Numbered from the stretch's first letter, positions 17,951-26,310 are shown. The stretch is DNA of 64,000 nucleotides from Flavobacterium segetis (GCF_900129575.1 NZ_FQWE01000003.1:310001-374000), one strand, 5' to 3'. Numbers and translations: made by a program. The notes: generated from the sequence alone by a model not told the origin.

Positions 17951-19414
17951 CTATGCTTTTTGTTTGTATGCGGCAATTGTCGCATATTTTTCTGATTTAT
18001 AAACTCTTTCAATCAAAGAAAAAGCTTTGTTTTTTAATGCAAAACCAATTACTCCTGCGCCAGCTACTAAAGCTAATCCTATATTTGGATTGGCATATTT
18101 TAAACTTAACCAATAGAGTAAAACAGGCAATCCAAATTGTGGAACAGAGATTAGCATAGTTTTTATATTAAACGCTTTTTTATCTCCAAAAGCTCCTTTT
18201 CCAGAACTTAAATCAATTGGCGTCTTAGTATAAGCTCCGCCTAATAAAACCAAATGCGAATTCACGCCAATGTTATAAATAGCACCTACAATAATGACTA
18301 AATACGTTTCCCAACCAAAATAAAGATAAAATGACGCAACAATAGTGGTTAGTATAGTTGCAATAACCATCAACCACCATTTAGAACTCAAATATTCTTT
18401 ATACGGAATATTTTGTGTCATCATTAATTGGTAATAGGCACTATCCCAACTTGGTACAAATTGTCCAAAAGTGATTAGAAATCCTCCTGATACAAATATT
18501 CCCGCGAATATGTGCATTACTGGTCCATAAAAAGCAGTGGTGGAGAAAAACAGAAGTCCATAAAAAAGAAACATAACACTTAACCCGACGGTAGTCTTCG
18601 ATCTTTTGTTCCTTTTTATTAATTTGATGTCATTTTTCAAAAATGTTCCTATGGTTCCAAATTGGTTCAACCAAGTTAAATTTTCTGTTTTAGCAACATC
18701 GTGTTTAGTAGAAAGTCCTGCATCTAGATATAAATTATTTTTGAAATAGATAAAAGTGAAGTAATACAAAACTATTAAAGCGATAACTGGAATTGCAAAA
18801 GCCCAATACGTATTGAAAATAGCATCAAACAAAGGCGCTGTATAATCCGTAATATTAAAAAATTCGTAATACTGTAAACCAGCTATTACAGCTGTTATTG
18901 CTAAGAAAATTCCAAATAAATTATCTTTATTGCTTAGTATAATGTTAATAAAGTTGTTGATGTACAGTAAAGAATAAATACCAGCATACCACAATAGTAC
19001 ATGTACAACATCATATCCTTCTATCATTAAAACAATACTAAATGGAAGTAAGAAAAAAGCATGAACTAAGTTAAAGAATGATAAAATTGTTTTTCCTAAA
19101 GAAAAATGAACAATCGTGGATTTTTTTATAGGGAAAATTAGCATGGGACGAATGTTCATTACTGGAATTTTCTGCACCAATATTCGAACGACTAAATCCA
19201 TTACTACATAATAAATCATGAATTTATTCACCGTTGTGATTGGGTCCATGTTCATTTTCTTTAGGATATAGAAAACCCCAATACCCATTGCTAAAAATAG
19301 TAAGATAAAATAGGCGGCAAGAAAACCAATGAGGATTTTCAGCGCTAAGTTGGTCGCAAAGGAAGCCGATCTAAAAAAAGCTTTCCATTCGAGATAAAGG
19401 AATTTTTGAATCAT
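17951..19414 (-). CDS. DUF5687-family ABC transporter permease
   Basis: This 487-residue polytopic membrane protein has about 12 hydrophobic segments and starts MIQKFLYLEWKAFFRSASFA. I recognise it as the DUF5687 family, which pairs with a stand-alone ABC ATPase in Bacteroidota; that ATPase is encoded 48 bp downstream. It starts 48 bp after the last of the PadR-linked membrane proteins, so the transporter may be the output end of that locus. Confidence 0.82.
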   Translation of the reverse strand: MIQKFLYLEWKAFFRSASFATNLALKILIGFLAAYFILLFLAMGIGVFYILKKMNMDPITTVNKFMIYYVVMDLVVRILVQKIPVMNIRPMLIFPIKKSTIVHFSLGKTILSFFNLVHAFFLLPFSIVLMIEGYDVVHVLLWYAGIYSLLYINNFINIILSNKDNLFGIFLAITAVIAGLQYYEFFNITDYTAPLFDAIFNTYWAFAIPVIALIVLYYFTFIYFKNNLYLDAGLSTKHDVAKTENLTWLNQFGTIGTFLKNDIKLIKRNKRSKTTVGLSVMFLFYGLLFFSTTAFYGPVMHIFAGIFVSGGFLITFGQFVPSWDSAYYQLMMTQNIPYKEYLSSKWWLMVIATILTTIVASFYLYFGWETYLVIIVGAIYNIGVNSHLVLLGGAYTKTPIDLSSGKGAFGDKKAFNIKTMLISVPQFGLPVLLYWLSLKYANPNIGLALVAGAGVIGFALKNKAFSLIERVYKSEKYATIAAYKQKA

Positions 19415-19462
19415 AGTTTGGTTGTTTTGGTTTTAAGGTAAGTAAGTGAAAGTAATAAAACG

Positions 19463-20170
19463 TTACAAATTTTGTAATTTATATTCAGGATATGTCGCTT
19501 CTAAATAGGTACAAATTTTTGACGGAATAATTTTGAAAACAATAAAAAGTACCAAACTAAATAATATAAAAAGAAAACTAATTCCTAATATCCAATAATC
19601 GTTAGTTAAAAAGTTATCACCATGATTGATTAATTGAAACAACAAATTAAGAGGCAGTATTATTGTTGCAGAAAAAGTGCCATATTGATTGATAATCTCT
19701 TCGAACAGCCACTTTTTCTCATTTAATTTCTTTTTTTCCTTTCTTGTTTTTCGGTTTTTATACATTTCATAAAATGTAAAGCCTAATAAGAGGATATAAA
19801 AACCAACTAGAATCCATACTTTATATAAACTTAATTTTATGAAAGTAAAAAGCAATAAAGTCAATGCAATAGTTAAGACAATCTTTGGGATACCAAAAAA
19901 ATCTTTAAAATGTTGCCAAACCAAACCGTTGTATTTTTTTCCAAGTGCTACTTGTCTTTTTTCCACCACATCCATAAAACCAAAAACGCCAAACTTCTTG
20001 AACTCAATATGTAAAGCTTCTTCAAAAGAACGATTGGGATTTTCCTGCCATTGTTCTTCAATTGAATTGGCTAAATGATCCACTAGTTCTGATTGCAAGT
20101 CATAATACTCCACATAATGTTGTCGAGTAAAAGTGAAAAGTTGGTCTATTTGTTGATTGGTTAATTTCAT
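19463..20170 (-). CDS. PadR-linked membrane protein, subfamily A (copy A3)
   Basis: The 235-residue protein starts MKLTNQQIDQLFTF and carries the conserved cytoplasmic motif YDLQSELVDHLANSIEE (about residues 22-38), followed by an acidic helix pair and then four membrane helices (about 93-135, 165-185 and 195-220). The D-[LIV]-[KQ]-x-E-L-x-D-H motif also occurs in the four other paralogues at 20174-24248. It resembles the DUF1700/HAAS-type helical domains often encoded beside PadR regulators, but I cannot confirm membership. It lies three bp after subfamily B copy B2 and 48 bp before the DUF5687 permease gene. Confidence 0.75.
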   Translation of the reverse strand: MKLTNQQIDQLFTFTRQHYVEYYDLQSELVDHLANSIEEQWQENPNRSFEEALHIEFKKFGVFGFMDVVEKRQVALGKKYNGLVWQHFKDFFGIPKIVLTIALTLLLFTFIKLSLYKVWILVGFYILLLGFTFYEMYKNRKTRKEKKKLNEKKWLFEEIINQYGTFSATIILPLNLLFQLINHGDNFLTNDYWILGISFLFILFSLVLFIVFKIIPSKICTYLEATYPEYKLQNL

Positions 20171-20173
20171 GTT

Positions 20174-20836
20174 TTAAAGTAGGTTGTATTTTTTTATTAT
20201 TCTAAAATGCTCTGCTGCAAGCGCAATTAAATAAACACTTATAAAAAAGAAAAAACTAGTAACAGACCACTCCATAAAATTGCTAAACAAACTGCCTCTG
20301 TGATAATGGCGATAATTTCCATTTAAAAGTGTGTAAATCATATAAAAATTAAAAGGTAGCAAACAGGAACTTTTTAGAAAAAAGTAGCCATAAACCGTTT
20401 TAGATTTTAATTTCCAAACAAAAAACATAGTAGTTAGTATTGCCACACAAGATAAAATATATACTGACGTTAAAAAGGATTTAAAAATAGTATAAACGTA
20501 TTCTTGTGGATACATTATTGTGATCGTTGTCATCAAAATGCTAAAAAAAAGTGTTGAAAATAAACTCGATTTAAAAATTTTTGATGCCTCAGCAACATAT
20601 CGGTCTACAATTATTTTTGGCCCAATAATTCCCCATCCAACACTATTTGTTTGTTTCAACAGTGATTCCCACTTTTTTAAACTTTTTGCAAAGGCTTCTT
20701 CAAAAGTAGATTCTTCTTCTAATTCAATCTCTGAAGCAATATGATCAATTAATTCTAATTTTACATCTTCATAAATGACATCCTTTGAAATTAAGGATTC
20801 ATCTATTAATTGGATTTGGTCTTTGGTTAGTTTCAC
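20174..20836 (-). CDS. PadR-linked membrane protein, subfamily B (copy B2)
   Basis: This protein of 220 residues has an N-terminal cytoplasmic domain with YEDVKLELIDHIASEIELEE (about residues 21-40), then a charged linker and four to five membrane helices from about residue 90 to the end. Subfamily B differs from A by the I-A-S-E-I-E ending of the motif and a shorter soluble part. It pairs with the A3 gene with a three-bp gap, exactly the spacing of the B1-A1 pair at 22917-24248, so an ancestral B-A pair was probably duplicated. The function is unknown. Confidence 0.75.
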   Translation of the reverse strand: MKLTKDQIQLIDESLISKDVIYEDVKLELIDHIASEIELEEESTFEEAFAKSLKKWESLLKQTNSVGWGIIGPKIIVDRYVAEASKIFKSSLFSTLFFSILMTTITIMYPQEYVYTIFKSFLTSVYILSCVAILTTMFFVWKLKSKTVYGYFFLKSSCLLPFNFYMIYTLLNGNYRHYHRGSLFSNFMEWSVTSFFFFISVYLIALAAEHFRIIKKYNLL

Positions 20837-20927
20837 GGTGGAAAATTTAAATTAAGTGACACAGTTTTTTAGTTTTTTAAAATATTCTTTTGAACTTACA
20901 TTTCAGTAAATACAATTTTCTACCTTA

Positions 20928-21523
20928 TTTGTCATGCTGAGGAACGAAGCATCTCTTCCCTACTATTCAAACAAGTCATTAAGAAAATTCAATTCAGGAT
21001 TAATTGTTTTTATTAGTGTGATTTTCTTGTCTTTTTTCCATCCCTTAATTTCTTTTTCTTTAGAAATTGCTATTTGTATCCATGCAAATTTTTCGAAATA
21101 CAATAAGTAATGAACGTTATATTTAGCTGTAAACGAATTCGGATTCAAGGAGTCTTTGTGCTGCTGTAGTCTAACTTTTAAATTATTAGTAACTCCAGTG
21201 TACAAAACTGTTTTTGCTTTATTGGTCTGAATATAAACGTAATAAGTATGGAACCCTTCTTGAAATTCTATCGTGTTTTTTGCTTTAAAGATGATTTCAT
21301 CGTTTGTGGAGATGCTTCGTTCCTCAGCATGACAAAGTATTTGGTTTGACTAATAAAATTCTATCCTATTTTTTGCTTTAAAGATGATTTCATCGTTTGT
21401 GGAGATGCTTCGTTCCTCAGCATGACAAAGTATTTGGTTTGACTAATAAAATTCTATCATGTTTTTTACTTTAAAGATGATTTCATAGTTTGCGGTGATG
21501 CTTCGTTCCTCAGCATGACAAAG
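20928..21523. repeat. GIY-YIG nuclease element, copy 1, with terminal inverted and tandem repeats
   Basis: A 28-bp arm at 20928-20955, with core GCTGAGGAACGAAGC, faces three inverted copies (core GCTTCGTTCCTCAGC) at 21308-21337, 21401-21430 and 21494-21523, which are spaced exactly 93 bp apart. Between the arm and the first inverted copy lies a GIY-YIG nuclease reading frame. The same arrangement recurs 1376 bp further right, with no net insertion or deletion between the two copies. This has the look of a small mobile or repeat-spreading element. Confidence 0.8.
20963..21274 (-). pseudogene. GIY-YIG nuclease, copy 1, start codon lost
   Basis: The frame encodes the same 103-residue GIY-YIG protein as the intact copy at 22339-22650, with only a few substitutions, but the ATG of that copy is ACG here (21272-21274). 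The only in-frame substitute near the front is a TTG at residue 24, which would remove the first GIY strand (YYVYI) and leave an 80-residue product. Upstream, the frame stays open through the repeat and reads HAEERSISTNDEIIFKA. The family's YTGVT, Arg (NNLKVRLQQH) and Glu (KEKEIKGW) residues are kept. It may be silent, or translated from TTG. Confidence 0.65.
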
Positions 21524-21539
21524 TAATGAATTGATAATT

Positions 21540-22211
21540 CTAGCTTAATTGATATTGTTTTTTAACCTTTTCTAGAGATTTCCTTTGAAGATTATTTCCA
21601 GCAAATAATAATAATATTCCAAGTACCCAAAGACAGCAAAAGGGTAATATCAAAATTGGATGTTCTTGAATCGAATCTTTTAAGAAATCTAATAATAAAA
21701 GTACCCAATACATAACTCCAAAAATTCCAGTAAAAGTAGCATGGTTAATGTTTAATTCTAAAAACCGTTTTCCTTGGATTTTTCTATTTTTATAGTAAGA
21801 AAATAATCGCGGGATAGCTAAAATTACTAATAGCCCAAATAACTTTACAACCAATTTAATTGGTTCATCAAAATAAAAAGTAGCGTTGTAGATAATAAAA
21901 ATAACTAGTGCACTAACAATAATTTTCGGAAATTTAAAATACTCTGTAACCATGTTCCATTGCTCTTTCCTAAATTCTTTCCGTAGAATTAAAGTACGCT
22001 CCTGTTCAATAACTTTAAAACCATTCCTACCAAATTTTTCTTCAGCATAGTGTTTTACTAGATGAAAAGTTAGTTCAGGATCGGCTGCCCAAAGTTCCTC
22101 CATTCTCGAAACCATATGATCCGTTAATTCAACTTGTAATTCATACCATTTGATATCTTTTGATTCAATGTAATCTGAGACGTATTTTATTTGTTCGGTT
22201 GTTAATTTCAT
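21540..22211 (-). CDS. PadR-linked membrane protein, subfamily A (copy A2)
   Basis: The 223-residue protein has the motif WYELQVELTDHMVSRMEELW (about residues 22-41), an amphipathic region to about 90 and four membrane helices (about 95-115, 120-140, 160-180 and 185-205), ending KKQYQLS. It is closest to copy A1 (224 residues), sharing the N-terminus TEQIKYVSDYIESKDI, and more distant from A3. It is separated from A1 by GIY-YIG element copy 2 and from B2 by element copy 1, so the nuclease elements interrupt what would otherwise be a continuous operon. Confidence 0.75.
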   Translation of the reverse strand: MKLTTEQIKYVSDYIESKDIKWYELQVELTDHMVSRMEELWAADPELTFHLVKHYAEEKFGRNGFKVIEQERTLILRKEFRKEQWNMVTEYFKFPKIIVSALVIFIIYNATFYFDEPIKLVVKLFGLLVILAIPRLFSYYKNRKIQGKRFLELNINHATFTGIFGVMYWVLLLLDFLKDSIQEHPILILPFCCLWVLGILLLFAGNNLQRKSLEKVKKQYQLS

Positions 22212-22303
22212 TTTATAAAATCTTAATTAAGTAATATCATCTTTTAGTTTTTTTAAAATATTCTTTTGAACTTACATTTCAGTAAATACAATTTTCTACC
22301 TTA

Positions 22304-22899
22304 TTTGTCATGCTGAGGAACGAAGCATCTCTTCCCTACTATTCAAACAAGTCATTAAGAAAATTCAATTCAGGATTAATTGTTTTTATTAGTGTGATTT
22401 TCTTGTCTTTTTTCCATCCCTTAATTTCTTTTTCTTTAGAAATTGCTATTTGTATCCATGCAAATTTTTCGAAATAGAATAAGTAATGAACGTTATATTT
22501 GGCTGTAAAAGAATCTGGATTCAAGGAGTCTTTGTGCTGCTGTAGTCTAATTTTTAAATTATTAGTAACTCCAGTGTACAAAACTGTTTTTGCTTTATTG
22601 GTCAGAATATAAACGTAATAAGTATGGTACCCCTCCTGAAATTCTATCATGTTTTTTGCTTTAAAGATGATTTCATAGTTTGTGGAGATGCTTCGTTCCT
22701 CAGCATGACAAAGTATTTGGTTTGACTAATAAAATTCTATCCTATTTTTTGCTTTAAAGATGATTTCATCGTTTGTGGAGATGCTTCGTTCCTCAGCATG
22801 ACAAAGTATTTGGTTTGACTAATAAAATTCTATCATGTTTTTTACTTTAAAGATGATTTCATAGTTTGTGGTGATGCTTCGTTCCTCAGCATGACAAAG
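22304..22899. repeat. GIY-YIG nuclease element, copy 2, with terminal inverted and tandem repeats
   Basis: Structure is identical to copy 1: one arm at 22304-22331 and three inverted copies at 22684-22713, 22777-22806 and 22870-22899 with a 93-bp period. Arms and spacers are almost identical in sequence to copy 1, well above the similarity of the membrane genes next to them, which points to recent copying or gene conversion. The A/T-rich left flank (from about 22245) is also shared. Confidence 0.8.
22339..22650 (-). CDS. GIY-YIG domain endonuclease, copy 2
   Basis: The 103-residue protein is a stand-alone GIY-YIG domain: YYVYIL (GIY strand, about residues 11-16), YTGVT (YIG strand, 26-30), the catalytic Arg in NNLKIRLQQH, and the metal-binding Glu in SKEKEIKGW. 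Proteins of this UPF0213-like type cut DNA; many occur beside dispersed palindromic repeats. The start ATG lies within the flanking repeat, and the three tandem repeats follow immediately upstream. It sits between two members of a membrane-protein family with which it has no evident functional link, so it is more likely a passenger of the repeat element. Confidence 0.85.
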   Translation of the reverse strand: MIEFQEGYHTYYVYILTNKAKTVLYTGVTNNLKIRLQQHKDSLNPDSFTAKYNVHYLFYFEKFAWIQIAISKEKEIKGWKKDKKITLIKTINPELNFLNDLFE

Positions 22900-22916
22900 T
22901 ATTTGGTTTGATAATG

Positions 22917-23591
22917 CTAACTTAATTGATATTGTTTTTTAATTCTTTTGATTGTTTTATTTTGTAATTGGATTCCAGTTATTAAGCATAAAACCGCTAA
23001 TGCCCACAGACAGCAAAAGAGAAAAAGTACTAAAGGATATTCATCAATTTCTTCTTTAAAAACATTTCCTAAACTAAGTCCTAAATTAATAAAACCACCA
23101 AAAATTATTGGAATTGGATTAATCATCTCAATTTCCAAAAAGCGATTACCATCTATTTTTCTACTCTTCAAATAAGTATATAACATAGGTATAGCTGCAA
23201 AAAGTAAAAAAAGAAATAATACTGCTACACACTTTCTTGGCTCTTCAAAATACAAAGAAATTTTAAATGTCAAAGCAAGCAACAAAATACCACTTATGAT
23301 TTTAGGGAATTTTAAATACGCTGCAATCATTTTCCATTGCTCGCTGTTATATTCTTTTCTAAGAACCTTTTTTCGTTTCTTTTCAATAGATTTAAAACTA
23401 GAGTCTCCAGTAAACTTATTCTCAGCGTATTTTTTTACTTGATGAAAAGTGAGTTCAGGATCTTTCTCCCAAATTTCTTCCATGCTAGAAACCATGTGAT
23501 CCGTTAATTCCACTTGCAATTCATACCAATTGATATCTTTTGATTCAATGTAATCTGAGACGTATTTTATTTGTTCGGCTGTTAATTGCAT
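22917..23591 (-). CDS. PadR-linked membrane protein, subfamily A (copy A1)
   Basis: The product has 224 residues, with the motif WYELQVELTDHMVSSMEEIW (about residues 22-41), a basic linker (KSIEKKRKKVLRKEY) and four membrane helices, ending KKQYQLS like A2. It begins three bp after the B1 stop and is followed by GIY-YIG element copy 2. Identity with A2 is high in the first 60 residues and lower in the membrane part. The function is not known; a membrane-bound partner of the PadR regulator is a reasonable guess. Confidence 0.75.
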   Translation of the reverse strand: MQLTAEQIKYVSDYIESKDINWYELQVELTDHMVSSMEEIWEKDPELTFHQVKKYAENKFTGDSSFKSIEKKRKKVLRKEYNSEQWKMIAAYLKFPKIISGILLLALTFKISLYFEEPRKCVAVLFLFLLFAAIPMLYTYLKSRKIDGNRFLEIEMINPIPIIFGGFINLGLSLGNVFKEEIDEYPLVLFLFCCLWALAVLCLITGIQLQNKTIKRIKKQYQLS

Positions 23592-23594
23592 AAT

Positions 23595-24248
23595 TTATTG
23601 AATTGGTAATTTTCTTTGAAATTGTAAATGCTTCACTCCCAAATATAATATCGAAAACAAAAACACAAAAAAACAACCTATTGTTGCTACAAATAAGTTT
23701 TGATTCCTTAAATCATGAGGAATACTTGGATTAATAATAAATGATAAACAAACAATAAGAAGCGCAAAACGACTATCAAACAAATGCTTGTATGTAGAAG
23801 TGGCTTTAGACTTCAAATTCCATAATTTGATTAAAAGTGCTAAAGTTCCCGTTGTGCAAAAGGAGTAGAACAAGAAATCTTTAATCAGAAGAATAAATTC
23901 TAATTTTTCCTTTGTGTTATCTACCAATTGAAAAATAATAATCAATATGATTGATGTTATTATTGACAAAATAACTTCCTTTTTCATCTGATTTTTTAAT
24001 TTACTATGGACTAGTTTAGGATATGTTGATTGCAATGAAAAAAAATCTCTTGTCAATTTGAACTCCTCACCCCATTTATTAAGAACCTGATTGTAAACTA
24101 CAGGAAATTCATTGTTAGTAACTTCCATTTCATTTTCAATTTCACTAGCAATATGATCTAAAACCTCGAGTTTTATATCGTCAAACTTTATCCCTTTTTC
24201 AATTAAATTCTGGTCTATACACTCTATTTGTTCGGCTGTTAACTGCAT
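23595..24248 (-). CDS. PadR-linked membrane protein, subfamily B (copy B1)
   Basis: This is a 217-residue protein with the N-terminal motif FDDIKLEVLDHIASEIENEM (about residues 22-41), a soluble segment to about 85 and five membrane helices to the C-terminus. It lies 10 bp after the padR-type gene and three bp before A1. Such gene pairs, with a small PadR regulator followed by a membrane protein with a cytoplasmic helical domain, are common, and the membrane protein often acts in envelope stress or sporulation-type responses; for this copy that is inference. Confidence 0.75.
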   Translation of the reverse strand: MQLTAEQIECIDQNLIEKGIKFDDIKLEVLDHIASEIENEMEVTNNEFPVVYNQVLNKWGEEFKLTRDFFSLQSTYPKLVHSKLKNQMKKEVILSIITSIILIIIFQLVDNTKEKLEFILLIKDFLFYSFCTTGTLALLIKLWNLKSKATSTYKHLFDSRFALLIVCLSFIINPSIPHDLRNQNLFVATIGCFFVFLFSILYLGVKHLQFQRKLPIQ

Positions 24249-24258
24249 CTCCTTAAGA

Positions 24259-24600
24259 TTAAAATTCTAATTTAGGACTTGGGTTAACTAAACTCTGCAT
24301 GTTTCTAATAAAATCTTCCAGTTCTGAAAGTCGGTTTACGGTTTCAGTAGTTCCTTTTTCGGTTAGTTTATAATATTTGCGCATTCTATTGTCTACTTTT
24401 TCCATCTCTACATCTAGAATTCCTTCTGCTTCTAGTTTATGTAGTGCAGGATATAAAGCGCCTTCGGTAATATTAAGTTCACCGGATGTAATCGCTTTTA
24501 CTTTTTGAGTAATTTCATAACCATACATCTTGCCGTTTTCCTCCAGCAACTTCATGATGATCGTATTTAAACTTCCCTTATATAATTGTGAATTCTTCAT
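24259..24600 (-). CDS. PadR-family transcriptional regulator
   Basis: From the chosen start (MKNSQLYKGSL) the protein has 113 residues and is a classic PadR winged helix: LNTIIMKLLEENGKMYGYEI (helices 1-2), then TSGELNITEGALYPALHKLE (recognition helix) and the wing EKVDNRMRKYYKLTEKG, with a C-terminal dimerisation helix. The Met 24 codons further upstream is not followed by a PadR-like sequence. PadR proteins usually repress their own operon. It heads the five-paralogue array and has a TATATTTG promoter with a nearby imperfect palindrome. Confidence 0.92.
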   Translation of the reverse strand: MKNSQLYKGSLNTIIMKLLEENGKMYGYEITQKVKAITSGELNITEGALYPALHKLEAEGILDVEMEKVDNRMRKYYKLTEKGTTETVNRLSELEDFIRNMQSLVNPSPKLEF

Positions 24601-24643
24601 GTTTTTTATCATTACGAGTTGCAACGCAATCTCTTTTCGAAAA

Positions 24644-24688
24644 CAAATATACATAAGATTCCTATACATAATACTATTAGGTATTTAA
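24644..24688 (-). promoter_or_regulatory. Putative promoter and operator of the PadR operon
   Basis: The minus strand reads TATATTTG (24644-24651), an exact TAnnTTTG match 44 bp upstream of the padR-type start. Next to it lies an imperfect palindrome, CCTAATAGTATTATGTATAGG on the minus strand (24662-24682 region), and further CCTA/TAGG words occur at about 24704 and 24768. An autorepression site is likely from PadR biology but not shown by the sequence alone. Confidence 0.4.
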
Positions 24689-24916
24689 ATTTTAAAGTAA
24701 ACCTATTATTTAATTAAAAAATAAACTACAAGTACAACATATTAACACCAAATGTAAATTTTTATAGGTTTCCTAATTTTTAGAAGTAGAAAATTAATGG
24801 GGATTTTTAAATATTAAGTATTTATTAATTTTCGTACGATTTATGGCAAAAAATAACTTTAATTAATTGCGTTAAAATTTTCAAACACTTTGATTTAAGA
24901 AAACTAATCTGTTTAT

Positions 24917-24924
24917 TATCTTTG
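24917..24924 (+). promoter_or_regulatory. Putative -7 element for the ferredoxin reductase gene
   Basis: TATCTTTG is an exact TAnnTTTG match, 15 bp upstream of the ATG at 24940. A TTTG word lies about 24 bp further upstream. The 270-bp gap to the PadR gene is otherwise gene-free. Confidence 0.45.
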
Positions 24925-24939
24925 TCAAAAAATAATCAC

Positions 24940-25992
24940 ATGTCATCCTTTTTAAAACTAATTATAAAAGAAGTAAAACGCGAAACTAAAGATGCCGTTT
25001 CTATACTTTTTAACGTTCCGGAAGAACTAAAAGCCAATTATAAATTCATAGCAGGTCAATACCTAAATTTGAAATTAACGCTTGATGGAGAAGAAATTCG
25101 TCGTGCCTATTCTATATGTTCTTCACCAGATAGTGGCGAACTTCGTATTGCGGTTAAAGCGGTTAAAGATGGCGCATTTTCTCAGTTTGCCAATACAAAA
25201 CTAAAAGCTGGAGATGCCATTGAAATAGGAACTCCCGAAGGAAAGTTCACATTTGAACCTCAAGCTGATCGACAAAAAAATTACGTAGCATTTGCAGCTG
25301 GTAGCGGAATTACACCTATAATGTCTCTTATAAAATCAGTGCTTAAAAACGAACCAAAAAGTTCTTTTGTACTGGTTTATGGAAATAAAACTCCTGAAGA
25401 AACGATCTTCCATCAAGAATTACATGATTTACAATTGCAAAATGTGGGTCGGTTTTTTGTACATTATGTTTTCAGTCAAGCCAAAGTAGACGATGCTTTA
25501 TTTGGACGAATAGAGAAATCAACGGTGAATTTTGTTTTGAAAAATAAGCACAAAGAATTAGAATTTGATAAGTTTTATTTATGCGGTCCCGAAGAAATGA
25601 TCAATCGTGTTACCGAAGTTTTAAAAGAGAACAACGTAAAAGAATCTTCTATTAAATTTGAACTCTTCTCTTCTTCCAGCACTGAAAATGCAATTGGAAA
25701 ATCACTAAGTGGACAGACAAAAATTACAATAATGGTTGATGATGAGGAAACCACTTTTGAAATGTCGCAGAAACAAACGGTTCTAGACGCAGCCTTAAAG
25801 CAAGGTATTGATGCTCCATATTCTTGTCAAGGTGGAATTTGCAGTAGCTGTCTCGCTCGTGTTACATCAGGAACTGCTGAAATGAGTAAAAATTCAATTC
25901 TTACTGATAATGAAATTGCCAGCGGCTTAATTTTGACTTGTCAAGCGCATCCTACATCTGAAAGTATTTACATCGATTACGACGATGTTTAG
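24940..25992 (+). CDS. Ferredoxin--NADP reductase with C-terminal 2Fe-2S domain (PaaE-like)
   Basis: From ATG at 24940 the protein has 350 residues. The FAD-binding half has RRAYSICSSP (about residues 48-57), the NAD(P)-binding half AGSGITPIMSL (about 118-128) and LCGPEEM (about 215-221), and the C-terminal plant-type ferredoxin domain has Cys296, Cys301, Cys304 and Cys334 in the spacing C-x4-C-x2-C-x29-C. It passes electrons from NAD(P)H through FAD to the iron-sulphur cluster and on to a partner oxygenase or hydroxylase. PaaE of the phenylacetyl-CoA epoxidase has this layout, but no other paa genes are in the window, so the partner is open. Confidence 0.88.
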   Translation: MSSFLKLIIKEVKRETKDAVSILFNVPEELKANYKFIAGQYLNLKLTLDGEEIRRAYSICSSPDSGELRIAVKAVKDGAFSQFANTKLKAGDAIEIGTPEGKFTFEPQADRQKNYVAFAAGSGITPIMSLIKSVLKNEPKSSFVLVYGNKTPEETIFHQELHDLQLQNVGRFFVHYVFSQAKVDDALFGRIEKSTVNFVLKNKHKELEFDKFYLCGPEEMINRVTEVLKENNVKESSIKFELFSSSSTENAIGKSLSGQTKITIMVDDEETTFEMSQKQTVLDAALKQGIDAPYSCQGGICSSCLARVTSGTAEMSKNSILTDNEIASGLILTCQAHPTSESIYIDYDDV

Positions 25993-26010
25993 AAAATAAT
26001 TACTGAATAA

Positions 26011-26056
26011 TTATAATTCCAAATTCCTTTTTAAAAATTGGGCTTTGGAATTTTTT
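26011..26056 (+). terminator. Terminator of the ferredoxin reductase gene
   Basis: AATTCCAAA and TTTGGAATT form a nine-bp stem, starting about 20 bp after the stop, followed by TTTTTATTTT. Confidence 0.7.
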
Positions 26057-26079
26057 ATTTTAACTAAATGAGGAACTTT

Positions 26080-26310
26080 TATTAGTAAGAAACCGCATCC
26101 TATAAAAGAAGCAAAAGACTTTTTAAAATTTTTTGAAAACTTATAAGATGAACTGGTCGATTTAAAATTTGGTCAAAATAAAAACAAGCAATTGATTGAG
26201 CTTTATATATTTAAAGAAATTGTACCAACGTGTAAAAAACTGAAAAACAACAAAAATAATATTTACATTTTGGTTTACAACAAGCTGACTATCAGAAGAA
26301 ATTTATAAAT
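26080..26310 (+). pseudogene. Possible decayed coding remnant
   Basis: Between the reductase terminator and the convergent glycosyltransferase gene, one frame reads like protein (KPHPIKEAKDFLKFFENL, then a stop, then DELVDLKFGQNKNKQLIELY and VYNKLTIRRN before a second stop). The amino-acid composition looks coding, but no start codon, ribosome-binding site or domain is evident. It may be chance. Confidence 0.2.

Noticed and set aside
20868..22245. Simple recent tandem duplication of nuclease plus membrane gene
   Set aside because: The exact 1376-bp offset fits, but A1 and A2 are far less alike than the two nuclease elements, so one recent event cannot explain both.
17207..24600. Prophage or IS element in the accessory-looking region
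   Set aside because: No transposase, integrase or phage structural gene is visible; the only mobile-like components are the GIY-YIG repeat elements.
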